From Aquimarina longa SW024 (GTDB taxonomy: Bacteria > Bacteroidota > Bacteroidia > Flavobacteriales > Flavobacteriaceae), in NCBI RefSeq assembly GCF_001401755.1, contig NZ_KQ474099.1, positions 677,692 to 741,691 on the forward strand: DNA of 64,000 bases. Direction: 5' to 3'. This document shows positions 45,525-54,474 of the stretch, piece by piece; within the stretch, counting starts at the first letter, position 1, and each line of letters starts with the position of its first letter. Under the pieces are notes generated by a model. That model had not been told where the DNA came from. It made no database searches and saw nothing but the letters and a program-made list of their open reading frames with translations. The translations under genes were made by a program, and so were the position numbers.

Positions 45525-48182
45525 TTACATTTTTGTTTGGATATGGATAGATTTAGTCCAACCATCACCAGTAACAACTAATACATACTTGGTCGCTGGT
45601 AAAAAGCTACAATGTATGCTTAGATCTACTGCAATAGTATTACATCCTAGCGCTGCGTTATAAGTAACTTCTGGTCCAATTCTATTTCCATCCATTTTAT
45701 AAGTAGCATACGTAATACTCTGAGCTTTATTTACCGCAACATCAATGTTTAAGATTCCCTTTGCTTCTACTGGTATAGGATATGCTACTACATTATATTC
45801 GTCTTTTATACATGGATCAACCACCTCTACAGTAACAGTATCTGTACTTACACAACCGTTACTGTTGGTAGCAGTTACCGTATATGTTGTCGTCTCAGAT
45901 GGGTTAACATAAATTGTTTCTGTTGTTTCACCTGTTGACCATGTAAATGTAGCTTCCGAATCTGAAGATACTGCTGTTAATGTAGCTGTTTCTCCAGCAA
46001 TAATCGTTTGATTATCTCCAGCATCTACAGTGATATTAGTAATCGTTACATTAACCGTATCTTCTGCTGTACAATCACCACAATTACTCACTGTTACAGT
46101 ATATTCAGTATCTGTTGTTGGAGATACTGTAATACTTTCTGTAGTCTCTCCTGTTGACCATAAATACTCAACTCCTGTAGTCGTTGAAGTAATACACTCC
46201 CCAAGATTAAAGTTAAAATCACCGTAAGATTGGTAATCCCCGACTATATTAAACCATCCTGATCCCCCATTTACAGCAGTTGCTGTCTCATAGTTATTTG
46301 CTCCTGTTCCTAATTGGAAGGCAGGTCCTCTTCTTTGTATATCATAGCTTATTGAGCCACCTACTTGAGTTATTGTTCCTGTTAACTCTGTATAATATAC
46401 CCAACCTGATGTACTTTCTGAATGACAGAAATGCTCTTTTGGACTATCCTTAGGTGCTATAACTGTTCTTCCTGAATAAACAGCATCTACTTCAAATTCT
46501 GTATTAGATACGGCGTATTCAAAGACTGTTCCTTTTAATGTAGCAGTACCATCTGTATTTTCTTTCCAAACTAAATCTACATTCTTAAACCATCTTCTAG
46601 AGTTACCATCTTTAATCCAAACTACAAAATTATGATCTCCTCTACAATAGTCTGTATCTTTCAGATTATATTCTATACAATCCGTACACTTACCTTCTCC
46701 ATCTACTTGTGCAGATAGTATTATTTCTTGCCCAGAGCAAATAGCTTGATCCTGTCCTGCATCTACAGAAATAGTTTCTGTCTGATCGATAATCACTGTT
46801 TCTAGATCAATTGGACAGTCTTTATTACCCCATCGTACAGAAATATCGTAGCTTCCTGGTGCTAATCCTTCAAAAGTATATGATCCAGAATCATCAGCAA
46901 CTGTTGTATAATTCTCTCCCCCATCAATAGATAGTGAAATTTTAATACGACTCGTATTATCCGGAAAAGTAAATTTTATCGTTCCATTATCAGCTTCACA
47001 AGTAGCATCTGTATGGGTAACTTCTACAGTAGGAGATTTTTTATATTTTACCTTTACAGTATCTGTAACTGTACAATTATCACAGTTAGTAACACTTACT
47101 GTATAGGTTCCTGCTTCATTAACTGTAATACTCTCTTGATCAGTAGCCCCTACAATACCAGGTCCAGACCAACTATACGTTATAGTATCATCTGTAGTAC
47201 CTTCTATTTCGTACTTCACATAATCAACTAAGAAAGAACATTTTCCATTATCTACAACTTGTATATATCTAGCAGATTCTTCTAGAGTATATGTATATTC
47301 TGCGTATTCTGTAGAAGAAAATTCTGCAGTTCCTAAAGTTACAAATCCAAAATTTCCATTTTTTGAAGCGCTAATTTTTGCGCTAGATAAATTAGCATAT
47401 GTATTGCTACAATGCTTTAATTTCATTCTAGTATGGATTTTAGTTCCTTTTGGAACTTCTTTACCAAAATCAATAGTTACATAAGATGTACCATATCCAC
47501 TAGCAGTCCATAATTTTGCTCCTTTTCCATTACCACAATATGCAGCATTAGAATGTGGGTAATAGCGACTGTAATACCCTCCTGAACAATAAAGGCTATG
47601 ATTACAATCAGTTTCTGAAGGCGTAGTACATGTAGTTGTTCCTGTAACAGAAGCTGTTAATACTACTTCTTCTTCATTACACACCTTCACATCTTCTCCT
47701 GCATCTACGATTAAACTCTCACAAGGATCAATACAATATTGAGGATCAAGATTAACCACTTGCGTGTGTTTATAATTTACACGGTAGAGCACATTAAATT
47801 CTAAATCAGAAAAGTCTGTAGCATCTGCTTCTACAGCTCTGAATCTTGTTCCTCGATATGTATTTAAAATCCAAGATTCGCCTGGAGCCAATCTTTTCTT
47901 CAATCTACATCCTCTACGTGAATATTGGTAAATATCGGTATCACAATCACCAATATTTTTAAAAGTAACGCATTTTAGATAAGAAGAAAATGTATTATTA
48001 ACATTTTCTGATTCTATTATCATTTCTGTTTCTTTAATTACAGAAGAAATGGAATTGTCATAATCTCGGGCATATATCCCCAAAGAAGGAAACATTAGCA
48101 TAGCAATTATATAAAGTGCTATTTGTTTTCGTTTTAATAAAGATGAAAACGAATCATCTATAGAAATAGTAGTTTTAATCAT
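45525..48182 (-). CDS. Large T9SS-secreted adhesin-like protein
   Basis: 885 aa. The N-terminal hydrophobic signal is preceded by about 20 polar residues. Three units start with DAGEDVKVC, DAGQDQAIC and DAGDNQTII and carry Ig/PKD-like cores (YSWSGPG, YLWSTGETTESI, FTWSTGETTETI). Between them lie a discoidin-like cysteine-containing segment, a SprB-like repeat (about 385-470; ATCEADNGTIKF to LAPGSYDI) and a second cysteine-containing segment. The C-terminal ~90 residues (VVAYPIPVEAKGILNIDV) resemble a T9SS sorting domain. Many cysteines suggest disulfides. Likely cell-surface adhesion or gliding-related role; the cargo or target is unknown. Confidence 0.82.
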   Translation of the reverse strand: MIKTTISIDDSFSSLLKRKQIALYIIAMLMFPSLGIYARDYDNSISSVIKETEMIIESENVNNTFSSYLKCVTFKNIGDCDTDIYQYSRRGCRLKKRLAPGESWILNTYRGTRFRAVEADATDFSDLEFNVLYRVNYKHTQVVNLDPQYCIDPCESLIVDAGEDVKVCNEEEVVLTASVTGTTTCTTPSETDCNHSLYCSGGYYSRYYPHSNAAYCGNGKGAKLWTASGYGTSYVTIDFGKEVPKGTKIHTRMKLKHCSNTYANLSSAKISASKNGNFGFVTLGTAEFSSTEYAEYTYTLEESARYIQVVDNGKCSFLVDYVKYEIEGTTDDTITYSWSGPGIVGATDQESITVNEAGTYTVSVTNCDNCTVTDTVKVKYKKSPTVEVTHTDATCEADNGTIKFTFPDNTSRIKISLSIDGGENYTTVADDSGSYTFEGLAPGSYDISVRWGNKDCPIDLETVIIDQTETISVDAGQDQAICSGQEIILSAQVDGEGKCTDCIEYNLKDTDYCRGDHNFVVWIKDGNSRRWFKNVDLVWKENTDGTATLKGTVFEYAVSNTEFEVDAVYSGRTVIAPKDSPKEHFCHSESTSGWVYYTELTGTITQVGGSISYDIQRRGPAFQLGTGANNYETATAVNGGSGWFNIVGDYQSYGDFNFNLGECITSTTTGVEYLWSTGETTESITVSPTTDTEYTVTVSNCGDCTAEDTVNVTITNITVDAGDNQTIIAGETATLTAVSSDSEATFTWSTGETTETIYVNPSETTTYTVTATNSNGCVSTDTVTVEVVDPCIKDEYNVVAYPIPVEAKGILNIDVAVNKAQSITYATYKMDGNRIGPEVTYNAALGCNTIAVDLSIHCSFLPATKYVLVVTGDGWTKSIHIQTKM

Positions 48183-48581
48183 AATCGTTGGATTTTTATA
48201 ATTATTAAATAGTTAGTTTAGTATTCAATATTTCTAATAACATATAGGGGGAAGAATTATTTCTAAATTCATATTAATTGTTTAAATATCAAACAATTTA
48301 ATATTGCTTATTTAGAAATAATGATACAAAGATTATGATTAGAGATGTAATCAAAAAGAAAAAAATGTGAAAAACGTTAAAGAGCTAGTTTTACTCCATT
48401 AAATGTTAATTTTTTACAAATATGTAAGAAAAATAGGTGATGATATGGCTTAACCTTATTACTACAACAATAAAACCTCATTGTTTTAAATACCTATTAA
48501 TCAGTAAGATTTGATTACTAGAAGTTTCCTGATATTATTTTAGTATTCTTTTTTTGTAGTCCTTTAGTTTTTATGAAAATA
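48183..48581 (-). other. Intergenic region upstream of adhesin-like gene
   Basis: 399 bp, AT-rich, without a gene. An inverted repeat AATTGTTT / AAACAATT with a 7-nt loop lies at 48276-48298 and could be an operator. A near-consensus minus-strand element with one extra spacer base (TAATCTTTG) lies just beyond it, near 48330-48338. Confidence 0.45.
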
Positions 48582-49367
48582 TTAAGAATTGATATTCATT
48601 ACTTCATTGTTAGTACTAGTCTCAATCAGTCCTTTTTCTTTTAAAATTTTTACAGTTTCTGTAGATGCTGCAACTACTGATATGGGAAGAGTAATAATAA
48701 ATCCAATAACTGGTATAAATAGCATTAAGACAAATACAATACCATTGCCAATTGCAGTGCCTCTATTTTTTTTTACAAATTGGATACTTTCTTTATAGCT
48801 AAAATGTCTCTCCATGGTATAATCCATATTTCCAAAACCAATATAATAAGCTTGGATTAAAAAGATCAATATCGTAGCTACGATACCTATAACAGGAATA
48901 AAACTAAGTATTAGTAATGGTATCATAAATAATAATTCTCTACATAGATTACGTACATTAATACGGATCCCTCTGGATAATTGCTCACTAAAAGAAGTAT
49001 TGCGATGCACATGTTTGGTTTCTCCCAAAAAATGTGTTTCTATTTTTTCTGAAACTGGACTCATAAAAGGTGCTGATAATGCCATTACAACATGTTTATA
49101 TAGTATTAACCCTAAGACGAGAATCAATGCGCCTCCTATATATGTACTGATCGTTCCAAAAGTATTTGATCCCCATTCCCACGGCCATATTTTAGCAATT
49201 AATGCTCCTAAATCGTCCGAGAAAAAGTAGGCTAATGCCATAAAAGAAAACCCAGTAACGACACTAATCAAAATAGGAATAGAAAAATATTTCCATAATC
49301 CAAGTTTCGAAATAAGACCAAATGCCCCAAAATAGGCTTTAATACTATTAATAATATTTTTAAACAT
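48582..49367 (-). CDS. EI24/CysZ-like membrane protein
   Basis: 261 aa with several membrane spans of the EI24 family: N-terminal KAYFGAFGLISKLGLWKYF, the conserved ALSAPFMSPVSEKIE loop, and long hydrophobic hairpins. CysZ of this family is a sulfate permease; Bacteroidetes members often sit among heme genes and their substrate is unknown. It follows the 112-aa gene by 7 bp. Confidence 0.85.
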   Translation of the reverse strand: MFKNIINSIKAYFGAFGLISKLGLWKYFSIPILISVVTGFSFMALAYFFSDDLGALIAKIWPWEWGSNTFGTISTYIGGALILVLGLILYKHVVMALSAPFMSPVSEKIETHFLGETKHVHRNTSFSEQLSRGIRINVRNLCRELLFMIPLLILSFIPVIGIVATILIFLIQAYYIGFGNMDYTMERHFSYKESIQFVKKNRGTAIGNGIVFVLMLFIPVIGFIITLPISVVAASTETVKILKEKGLIETSTNNEVMNINS

Positions 49368-49374
49368 AATTTTA

Positions 49375-49713
49375 CTAGTTATTTAGTCTTAGTATTTTCT
49401 GTTGTAATGTAATAGCATATGTAGTGCTATGATTCTGCACATAATTATAAAGAATTAATGTTTTTTCATGAGTATCCTTTACTTTTATACCTTTAAAATA
49501 TAACTCTGCTAGTATATCTCCAAGTAGTTTTAGATGTTCTAAGTTAAACTTTTTTTGTACTAATATTTGTATAAAACTCTCGTTATCCGTATTTATCAAA
49601 TCTTCAAAAGGTATTCCTAATTCATCCTTGAGCTTATCTTTAATCATTGTTAAACTCTCTTCATCATTATCAATAGTAATCTCAGATGCTTTTGACAATA
49701 AAGTCAATAGCAT
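49375..49713 (-). CDS. Small helical protein, unknown function
   Basis: Up to 112 aa, rich in Leu, Lys and Glu, predicted mostly helical, no signal peptide. No family recognised. The start is uncertain: the first ATG (49713) lies inside a 16-bp hairpin (49681-49718), and a second in-frame ATG at 49647 would give about 90 aa beginning IKDKLKDELGIPF. Followed after 7 bp by the EI24 gene, so they are probably one unit. Confidence 0.65.
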   Translation of the reverse strand: MLLTLLSKASEITIDNDEESLTMIKDKLKDELGIPFEDLINTDNESFIQILVQKKFNLEHLKLLGDILAELYFKGIKVKDTHEKTLILYNYVQNHSTTYAITLQQKILRLNN

Positions 49714-49718
49714 CTGAG
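49681..49718 (-). promoter_or_regulatory. Hairpin covering the start codon of the 112-aa gene
   Basis: Arms 49681-49696 and 49703-49718 match at 15 of 16 positions with a 6-nt loop. The ATG at 49711-49713 lies in the stem. No T run follows, so translation control is more likely than termination. Confidence 0.6.
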
Positions 49719-49822
49719 TAAACTTTTACACCTCTATCATCAACCAATCTTCAATAGCCATAGATATATTTTACCTTTATTAGTATCATTATCTAAGGAT
49801 TTGTTTCAGTTTTTGAGGTTTT

Positions 49823-51088
49823 TTATTTTTTTTTAGCTTCAATATGTTTTTCTATTCTCAATAATCTATCGGCTATGGATTTTAATTCCTTATTATCTTT
49901 TTCAAGTTTTTCGATTTTAGAGTTTTGTTTTTCTAAAGATTTTATTTTTTTCTCCTGAGCAATTGTATAAAGTACTAATTCCTCTATTTTTTTTAGAAGA
50001 TTCATATCCATTTCAGCAAGCATCACTCCATTTTGCTTAAATTCTTTGGCTGATGGTATTCCAGGGAGATGACTATTCTTTTTGATAAAGTCCTCTACTT
50101 CTTCAATACTTTTTAGATTATAATCTTTTCTAAAAACATAATCTGGCGCTGGTATACTAAGATCAATTTTCACTTCTTCTGCATGAATTTTTCCTTTTAC
50201 AGTAAGTTTTGAATCTGGTTTTGGTGTTCCAATTCCAACATTTCCATAATGGTCAATTGTCATTGCTTTAACTTCTTTAAAAACTCTGTTACCTTCATGT
50301 GTACTTGTACTAAACTCTAATCCAACATAAGATTCAGAACCTTCTTTTGTGTTAATAGCTTTTATTGATGCTCGATGACCTCCTAAATTATCATAATTAT
50401 TAATAAATCTTAATTCCCCAAAAGCCCTATCGACTCCTTGATGTGTTCCCTTATGAAAAATTTTAACGATTGGGGTATCATCTTGCAGCATTAATTTTGA
50501 TGTAGGTTTTGATATTCCAACTCCAATATTTCCATAATGGTCGATTGTCATTGCTTTAACCTCTTCAAAAACTCTGTTACCTTTATGAGTACTTGTACTA
50601 AACTCTAATCCAACATAAGATTCAGAACCTTCTTTTGTGTTAATAGCTTTTATTGATGCTCGATGACCTCCTAAATTATCATAATTATTAATAAATCTTA
50701 ATTCTCCAAAAGCCCTATCGGCTCCTTGATAAGCTCCTTTATGAAAAATTTTAACGATTGGGGTATCATCTTGCAGCATTAATTTTGATGTAGGTTTTGA
50801 TATTCCAACTCCAATATTTCCATCTATATCCATTACAAATTGAGAACTATTTAACTCCCCTCCTGTATTTAGACTAAATAGACCTGAGTTAGATACATCA
50901 ATTCCCATAGAATACCAGAAGTTACCAGGATCATGAAAAGTTAACCAAGAATCATTATCGTTTTTCTCTATTATTAAGGTTCTACCTGTTGGGTTAATCA
51001 ATTTTGTTTCTCCATTAACATAGCTTATTTGAGAACTGGCAATAAAATTAAACCCTATTAAACTAACTACAAATAATATTTTTTTCAT
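49823..51088 (-). CDS. Exported tail-fibre-like protein with tandem repeats
   Basis: 421 aa. Signal peptide (about 1-19, FIASSQ). Two almost identical 96-residue repeats, each containing GNIGVGISKPTSKLMLQDD and ending near VKAMTIDHYGN, fill residues about 90-280. A partial third unit (GNVGIGTPKPDSKLTVKG) follows. The C-terminus has the common Bacteroidetes module YVFRKDYNLKSIEEVEDFI, HLPGIPSAKEF and a terminal coiled coil (about 355-421). Such proteins probably form trimeric beta-structured surface fibres. No sorting domain. Confidence 0.75.
   Translation of the reverse strand: MKKILFVVSLIGFNFIASSQISYVNGETKLINPTGRTLIIEKNDNDSWLTFHDPGNFWYSMGIDVSNSGLFSLNTGGELNSSQFVMDIDGNIGVGISKPTSKLMLQDDTPIVKIFHKGAYQGADRAFGELRFINNYDNLGGHRASIKAINTKEGSESYVGLEFSTSTHKGNRVFEEVKAMTIDHYGNIGVGISKPTSKLMLQDDTPIVKIFHKGTHQGVDRAFGELRFINNYDNLGGHRASIKAINTKEGSESYVGLEFSTSTHEGNRVFKEVKAMTIDHYGNVGIGTPKPDSKLTVKGKIHAEEVKIDLSIPAPDYVFRKDYNLKSIEEVEDFIKKNSHLPGIPSAKEFKQNGVMLAEMDMNLLKKIEELVLYTIAQEKKIKSLEKQNSKIEKLEKDNKELKSIADRLLRIEKHIEAKKK
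50247..50822 (-). repeat. Two tandem 288-bp coding repeats
   Basis: Units 50247-50534 and 50535-50822 are nearly identical at DNA level (a handful of differences) and encode the 96-residue repeats of the tail-fibre-like protein. The period is 288 bp, an exact codon multiple. This points to a recent duplication or ongoing homogenisation. Confidence 0.9.
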
Positions 51089-51239
51089 TTATATTTTTTT
51101 AATAATTATATATATATGTGAATGTTTCAAAAGAACAAAACGTTACTTCTATTCCTAATATTTATGAGTACCCTAACAAATCAGTTTTTACCCACTTCTA
51201 TTTACTAAACCATAACAATAAGGAATTTAGATCTATATT

Positions 51240-51728
51240 TTAGTCTACTTGAAGATAAACCAAATCATTTTGATAATGCTTCATTTCTTTAATCGTGGTT
51301 ACTTTAATGGATTTCTCAACTTTTTCTTTTAAGTAAAAAATCATTTCTTCGTCAGAACTCTTATCTAGATCAAGAAAATACAATCTCCCTATTTTATTAT
51401 TGTGTAGATCCATAGCTGTTTCCAGAAGCTCATTAACCGCTATTTTTTCATGCAAGTTGGTGATTTTTTCTGCCCAAATTGTAGCTTCTCTTATGTTTTT
51501 AGTTATTTTGAAAACAGCTTTACAAATCAAGATATTCCATAATGCATGTCTAAAAGCATTTGCTTTTCCATTAGTATGATGTACATGTTTATAATGTAGG
51601 TCACAAATCATCATAGTTTTTCTAGTAGCCTTTATGGTAGGATACATATACAATGGCTTATAAAAAACTAATAAAGCTAACTTAAGGATTTGTCGAAAAC
51701 TTAAACTTTTTATAAGCCCTTTAATCAT
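51240..51728 (-). CDS. DUF6973-like protein
   Basis: 162 aa. The core motif NGKANAFRHALWNILICKA resembles the NGxADAFRHAxWN signature of DUF6973, with downstream HEKIAVNELLETAMDLHNNKIGR (shown in parts: ETAMDLHNN). An N-terminal hydrophobic stretch (LALLVFYKPLYMY) may be a membrane contact. Function unknown; the conserved His, Asp and Asn suggest an enzyme. It starts 5 bp after hemE and is probably cotranscribed with it. Confidence 0.65.
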   Translation of the reverse strand: MIKGLIKSLSFRQILKLALLVFYKPLYMYPTIKATRKTMMICDLHYKHVHHTNGKANAFRHALWNILICKAVFKITKNIREATIWAEKITNLHEKIAVNELLETAMDLHNNKIGRLYFLDLDKSSDEEMIFYLKEKVEKSIKVTTIKEMKHYQNDLVYLQVD

Positions 51729-51733
51729 TATTT

Positions 51734-52765
51734 TTACACTTGATATTCTTTTACGGCATCTACAAATGCCTGAGCATTCTCTACAGGAATATTAGGTAAG
51801 ATCCCATGCCCTAAATTGGCAATATATCGATCTTTACCAAATTCGTCAATCATTTGTTTTACCATTTTTTTGATTTCTGAAGGTGGAGATAATAACCTTG
51901 ATGGATCAAAATTACCCTGTAGTGTTATATTTCCTCCTGTAAGATACCGAGCATTACGCGCAGAGCAAGTCCAATCCACTCCTAATGCGGCAGCTCCTGA
52001 TTTTGCCATATCTTGTAATGCAAACCAGCAGCCTTTTCCAAAAACAATAACTTCTGTTTCTGATTTTAGTGCATCTATGATTTGCTGAATATATTTCCAA
52101 GAAAACTCTTGATAATCTACTGGTGATAACATCCCTCCCCAACTATCAAATATTTGCACTGCATTAACTCCTGCTGCTACTTTTGCTTTTAGATATGCAA
52201 TTGTAGTATCTGTAATTTTTTGCAATAATTGATGTGCGGCTTCGGGCTGTGAAAAGCACAACTCTTTTGCTTTATCAAAGTTCTTAGATCCTTGCCCTTG
52301 TACAGCATAACATAAGATTGTCCATGGCGAGCCTGCAAATCCAATTAATGGAACACGGTTATCTAAGCGTTCTTTAGTTAATGTAATAGCATCCATTACA
52401 TACCCTAACTCTTCATAAACATCAGGAACAATCACTTGTTCTACATCTTTCACTGAGCGAATTGGATTAGGTAACCACGGACCTATACCATCTTTCATCT
52501 CTACTTCGATATTCATTGCTTGTGGTATCACTAGGATATCACTGAATAAAATTGCAGCATCAGGACCAATAATATCTATGGGTTGTACTGTAATTTCTGC
52601 AGCCAATTCTGGTGTTCTACAACGTGTAAAAAAATCATATTTAGCTTTTAAAGCACGGAATTCTGGTAAATATCTTCCTGCTTGACGCATCATCCATACT
52701 GGTGGACGTGCTACTGTTTCTCCTTTTAAAGCCTTAAGAAATAGGTTGTTTTTTAGTGATGTCAT
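51734..52765 (-). CDS. hemE: Uroporphyrinogen decarboxylase
   Basis: 343 aa, normal length. It converts uroporphyrinogen III to coproporphyrinogen III by four decarboxylations. The N-terminal signature [20 protein letters not shown] (split: [12 protein letters not shown]) and the catalytic Asp in [13 protein letters not shown] are present, as is [12 protein letters not shown]. Last heme gene of the hemA-C-D-E string; a 131-bp gap before it may hold its own promoter (52803-52810). Confidence 0.97.
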   Translation of the reverse strand: MTSLKNNLFLKALKGETVARPPVWMMRQAGRYLPEFRALKAKYDFFTRCRTPELAAEITVQPIDIIGPDAAILFSDILVIPQAMNIEVEMKDGIGPWLPNPIRSVKDVEQVIVPDVYEELGYVMDAITLTKERLDNRVPLIGFAGSPWTILCYAVQGQGSKNFDKAKELCFSQPEAAHQLLQKITDTTIAYLKAKVAAGVNAVQIFDSWGGMLSPVDYQEFSWKYIQQIIDALKSETEVIVFGKGCWFALQDMAKSGAAALGVDWTCSARNARYLTGGNITLQGNFDPSRLLSPPSEIKKMVKQMIDEFGKDRYIANLGHGILPNIPVENAQAFVDAVKEYQV

Positions 52766-52802
52766 AGTGTTTCTATATTATCTCAAAATATCATCTATTA
52801 TC

Positions 52803-52810
52803 CAAATTTA
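52803..52810 (-). promoter_or_regulatory. Candidate -7 promoter element of hemE
   Basis: TAAATTTG on the minus strand, a match to TAnnTTTG, 37 nt before the hemE ATG. Confidence 0.35.
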
Positions 52811-52896
52811 AACGTATCAAAGCTTACTCTGTTTTACTAAAAATATCTTAAGCTTAACTTAATAATCAGTTCTGAATTATAGTTTTTGAGTTTCTT

Positions 52897-53559
52897 TTAT
52901 TGATTTCTAAAATATTTTACTGCCTGAACAATTACATTCTCTACAGTGGGTTTGTTCGCTATAATAACATTTGTTGTATACTTTTTAGCTTCAGAAGCAG
53001 TCGTTGTTCCTATACAGAACACAACAGTCGGTTCTTCAATTGTATTTTTTAAAACATAACTTCGAACTCCTGAAGGGCTAAAAAATAATATCCCATTAAA
53101 TACGCGTTCGAATTTTCTAGGATTTATACTAGTTTTATATACGATTTGCTCTTGCAAATGTATATCATGTTGCTGTAATAAATTTGGTAATTCATCTCTT
53201 CTAAGATTTCCACAAAAAAACAAAAAAGACTCTTTTTTATACTTTTTTACTATAATCTTAGCCAAATCTGATGCATTTTGAGCCATTTCGACTACATTTT
53301 GGCCATTTTTTATCAAGATCTGTTTTGTACTTTCTCCTACACAGAAACATTTCGAAATATTCGTTCCAAATTTTTCGATAGCTCTGACAGCATTTTTGCT
53401 TGTAAAAATAACATTTGGGATGTTGCTTTCAATAGAGGTTTTAGAATATTCAATAGCAATAGCATCATATTCGACAAAACCCAAACCAGCATTAAGTACT
53501 AATTCTTTTTGAGCCATAGAGAATTTCTTAGTCGAAAGTAATGTAGACACTATACTCAA
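52897..53559 (-). CDS. hemD: Uroporphyrinogen-III synthase
   Basis: 220 aa. HemD is poorly conserved, but the two-lobed pattern is visible: NVIFTSKNAVRAIEKFG, CVGESTKQIL, GILFFSPSGVRSYVL and FCIGTTTASEAK. It cyclises hydroxymethylbilane with inversion of ring D. It follows hemC by 1 bp, which agrees with the assignment. Confidence 0.93.
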   Translation of the reverse strand: MSIVSTLLSTKKFSMAQKELVLNAGLGFVEYDAIAIEYSKTSIESNIPNVIFTSKNAVRAIEKFGTNISKCFCVGESTKQILIKNGQNVVEMAQNASDLAKIIVKKYKKESFLFFCGNLRRDELPNLLQQHDIHLQEQIVYKTSINPRKFERVFNGILFFSPSGVRSYVLKNTIEEPTVVFCIGTTTASEAKKYTTNVIIANKPTVENVIVQAVKYFRNQ

Positions 53560-53560
53560 T

Positions 53561-54472
53561 TTATCCTATTTCGGCTTTTATCTTTTCCATCAACTCTTTC
53601 CCTCCGTTATTTAATATTTCTTGTGCACATGTTTTCCCAAGGTTACTTGTATCACTAACCTTTATCATTTTATGTACTTCAATCTTATTTTTTCCGTCTA
53701 GACTATATAAAACTCCTCTAAAATTAATAGTATCATTTTGGATTTTTGCTAATGCTCCTATTGGTGCTGTACATCCTCCTTCTAACTCTCTCAGGAATTC
53801 TCGTTCGATATGTACACAGATCTCAGAATTTTTATCATTAAGGTTTGCTAACGCTTCTCTACAATATTTATCTTCTTCTTTAGCTACGACAAGCATCGCT
53901 CCTTGTGCTGGAGCTGGGGTCATCCAGTCCAGATTCATATAAAGATCAGGTTTTAGATTAATACGCTCTAGTCCTGCTGCTGCAAATATGGCTCCGTTCC
54001 AGTCATTATCAGTAAGCTTTTGCATTCGAGTATTTACATTTCCTCGTAGATCAACAACACGATGTGTTGGATATTTATGTAACCATTGTGCTTTTCGGCG
54101 AAGACTTCCTGTAGCTATTACTCCTTCTTGTTCTATAAAGTCTAATCCTTTATGTACCAAAATATCCTGTACATTAGCCCTCTTCAAAACCGCAGCTTCT
54201 ACAATTCCCTTTGGTAATGCTGTTGGAACATCTTTCATAGAATGTACTGCAATATCAATAGTTCCATTAAGCATAGCGATATCTAGAGTCTTAGTAAAAA
54301 TACCTGTAATACCTAATTCATATAAAGGCTTATCTAAGATGAGATCTCCTGTAGATTTAACAGGAATCAAATGAGTTTCATATCCTAAGTTTTCTAAACT
54401 TTTTTGTACAGTCGTGGCTTGCCATAGTGCCAACTCACTATCTCTGGTACCAATACGAATCGTTTTAGCCAA
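53561..54472 (-). CDS. hemC: Hydroxymethylbilane synthase
   Basis: 303 aa, normal length. It polymerises four porphobilinogens. N-terminal IRIGTRDSELALWQ, catalytic Asp81 in HSMKDVPTALP, GSLRRKAQW, and Cys234 in LEGGCTAPIG, which carries the dipyrromethane cofactor, are all intact. 2-bp gap after hemA. Confidence 0.97.
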   Translation of the reverse strand: MAKTIRIGTRDSELALWQATTVQKSLENLGYETHLIPVKSTGDLILDKPLYELGITGIFTKTLDIAMLNGTIDIAVHSMKDVPTALPKGIVEAAVLKRANVQDILVHKGLDFIEQEGVIATGSLRRKAQWLHKYPTHRVVDLRGNVNTRMQKLTDNDWNGAIFAAAGLERINLKPDLYMNLDWMTPAPAQGAMLVVAKEEDKYCREALANLNDKNSEICVHIEREFLRELEGGCTAPIGALAKIQNDTINFRGVLYSLDGKNKIEVHKMIKVSDTSNLGKTCAQEILNNGGKELMEKIKAEIG

Positions 54473-54474
54473 AA

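Noticed and set aside
50247..50822. Repeats as a CRISPR or mobile-element signature
   Set aside because: Period is 288 bp, in frame within one gene, without spacers, terminal repeats or transposase.
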